NCBI GenBank assembly: GCA_963708805.1
Contig: CAVPUA010000003.1
Location: forward strand, 1,922,001-1,986,000
Reading direction: 5' to 3'
DNA from: CAVPUA01 sp963708805
GTDB lineage: Bacteria > Actinomycetota > Actinomycetes > Mycobacteriales > Jatrophihabitantaceae
DNA length: 64,000 bases
Shown here: positions 63,065 through 64,000 of the stretch, one piece after another
How positions within the stretch are numbered: the stretch's first letter is position 1
Layout of the letters: every line of letters begins with the position of its first letter
Notes under the pieces: generated by a model
Told to the model about the DNA's origin: nothing
Seen by the model: the letters and a program-made list of their open reading frames with translations, nothing else
Database searches by the model: none
Made by a program: the position numbers and the translations under genes

Positions 63065-63919
63065 TCATGTCTTGGCTCGGAAGGTGCGCAGCGCGAGCGG
63101 GAGGCAGATCGCGATGATGCCGACGCTGTAGATGATCGTTGCCGGCACTGGGTGATCGAGGGGCCAACTGCCGCTGGAGTGGGTGTTTTCGGTGATCTGC
63201 CGAAGTGCCGCCACGACCGCAGAGAGTGGGTCGTATTCGCCGATCACCCTCAAGGCGGTGGTCATTCCGGCGATGGGGACGAACGTGCCGGCCAGGAAAG
63301 ACAGAGGCAGCACCACGGCAAAAGCGATGCCTTGGAAGGCGTCGGAGCTCTTGACGAGCATGCCCATGAACACGCCGAACGTGGTGAATGCGAACAGGCC
63401 GAGCGCAATAATTGCGACGAGTTCCAGGCCGCTGCCGACGCCGAGATGGGGCCGCCATCCGACGGCCAATCCGATCCCGACCACGATGAGCAGTCCCAGA
63501 ATCTGCTCGAGCACCTGTCCAACGATCTGGGCGCTGATGACAGCCAGGCGGGTGATGGGCAGTGACTTGAAGCGGTCGACGACACCGGAGTTGAAGTCGG
63601 TGGCGGTGGCGGTGCCCGCCCCGATGATGCCGAACGCAATGGTCTGGGCGATGAGCCCGGGCAGCAGGTAGTCCTGGTAGCTGAGGCCAGGGATGCGGAT
63701 GGCGCTGCCGAAGACGTAGGTGAAGAGAAGCGTGAACACGACCGGCTGGATCGTGACGTCGGACAGCCGTTCAGGGACCCGTCGGATGGTGCGTAACCCG
63801 CGGCCGATGAGCAGCCTGGTTTCGCGCAGGTAGCGGATCACGTTGGAGGGTCGCGGTGGCAGGGGCTCGTGCGCTGACCTGTTTGCGGCCACGGCCACGG
63901 CCACGGGCAGGGCGCTCAT
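63065..63919 (-). CDS. ABC-2 type exporter permease (DrrB-like)
   Basis: 284 residues with about six membrane segments: VTIQPVVFTLLFTYVFGSAI, LLPGLIAQTIAFGIIGAGTA, ILGLLIVVGIGLAVGW, ELVAIIALGLFAFTTFGVFM, ending LALRTFRAKT. The GIIGAGTATATDFNSGVVDR and FKSLPITR motifs are typical of daunorubicin-type (DrrB) permeases. Its ATG overlaps the stop of the ATPase gene at the right edge. Confidence 0.9.
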   Translation of the reverse strand: MSALPVAVAVAANRSAHEPLPPRPSNVIRYLRETRLLIGRGLRTIRRVPERLSDVTIQPVVFTLLFTYVFGSAIRIPGLSYQDYLLPGLIAQTIAFGIIGAGTATATDFNSGVVDRFKSLPITRLAVISAQIVGQVLEQILGLLIVVGIGLAVGWRPHLGVGSGLELVAIIALGLFAFTTFGVFMGMLVKSSDAFQGIAFAVVLPLSFLAGTFVPIAGMTTALRVIGEYDPLSAVVAALRQITENTHSSGSWPLDHPVPATIIYSVGIIAICLPLALRTFRAKT

Positions 63920-64000
63920 GCGGTCACCGTCGACCTCGCCGGCGGGTCGGGGGGACTACCCACGTCGTCGGGCTGTGCGGTGTTGAGGGGTTGGCCGGTG
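63916..64000 (-). CDS. ABC transporter ATPase, C-terminal end only
   Basis: The last 27 codons of a gene that runs off the window: TGQPLNTAQPDDVGSPPDPP and ARSTVTA then TGA, which overlaps the permease ATG. A short tail after a TGQ-type ending is usual for DrrA-like ATPases. Family is inferred from the partner permease. Confidence 0.6.
   Translation of the reverse strand, partial: TGQPLNTAQPDDVGSPPDPPARSTVTA

Noticed and set aside
1..64000. CRISPR array or prophage
   Set aside because: No regularly spaced repeats and no phage structural or integrase genes were seen by eye on either strand.

Overview
The window is GC-rich, gene-dense actinobacterial chromosome. Indicators are a WhiB regulator, several ANTAR-domain proteins, an RsbW-like ATPase, a PGPGW (TIGR02611-type) membrane protein, a DtxR/IdeR-like iron box, frequent GTG starts and many ATGA/GTGA stop-start overlaps. 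Genus cannot be fixed from this; a soil or rock-type actinomycete is an inference. There is one tRNA (Val, CAC) and no rRNA, CRISPR array, prophage or complete insertion sequence.

Layout. 0-3.5 kb: a large-subunit catalase (cut at the left edge) in an overlapping operon with a small helical protein, an ankyrin protein and a GT2 glycosyltransferase. 3.5-14.5 kb: mixed housekeeping and signalling genes (VOC protein, slipin pair, ANTAR proteins, HrpB helicase, formaldehyde-type dehydrogenase, class II amidotransferase). 14.5-28.7 kb: transport (ABC pair, three MFS exporters, aquaporin-type channel), small membrane proteins and an alpha/beta hydrolase. 28.3-33.6 kb: a cNMP-binding histidine kinase and a fused response regulator/thioredoxin-reductase-like flavoprotein, divergent from an acyl-CoA ligase and a PGPGW protein. 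33.7-43.4 kb: tRNA-Val followed by a decapitated ANTAR gene, a PAS-EAL phosphodiesterase, AraC and WhiB regulators, an SDR/TetR divergent pair with clear operators, an FTR1 iron permease behind an iron box, a fused pair of gene fragments, and a VIT-family transporter.

43.4-54.4 kb is the most interesting block: two separate loci for post-translational flavinylation and membrane electron transfer. Locus A (minus strand) has a GT39-like glycosyltransferase, a ferric-reductase-like NAD(P)H oxidoreductase, an FMN-binding-domain protein with the SGAS acceptor motif, and ApbE; it is divergent from an OmpR/EnvZ-type two-component system and a lipoprotein. Locus B (minus strand) has a cytochrome b561-like protein, a tiny Gly/Gln-rich membrane protein, a second ApbE, a ferric-reductase-like membrane protein, a NuoF/RnfC-like protein and a ferredoxin, with 1-4 base overlaps from the tiny protein onward. 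Together they suggest electrons passing from NAD(P)H or ferredoxin through the membrane to covalently flavinylated extracytoplasmic acceptors.

54.5-64 kb: chromate transporter, PQQ-type beta-propeller lipoprotein, small unknown genes, MmyB-like XRE regulator with a cupin gene, and an MFS/TetR divergent pair carrying three matching operator sites, ending in an ABC-2 exporter cut by the right edge.

Reading-frame caution: genes at about 28.4-33.4 kb and 43.4-47.9 kb (plus isolated spots near 6.3, 22.6, 35.05, 41.35, 59.6 and 61.6 kb) are broken by single-base indels, mostly one extra G or C. Both strands and many well-conserved families are affected, so sequencing or assembly error is more likely than real decay; the boundaries of those genes are given as reconstructed spans.
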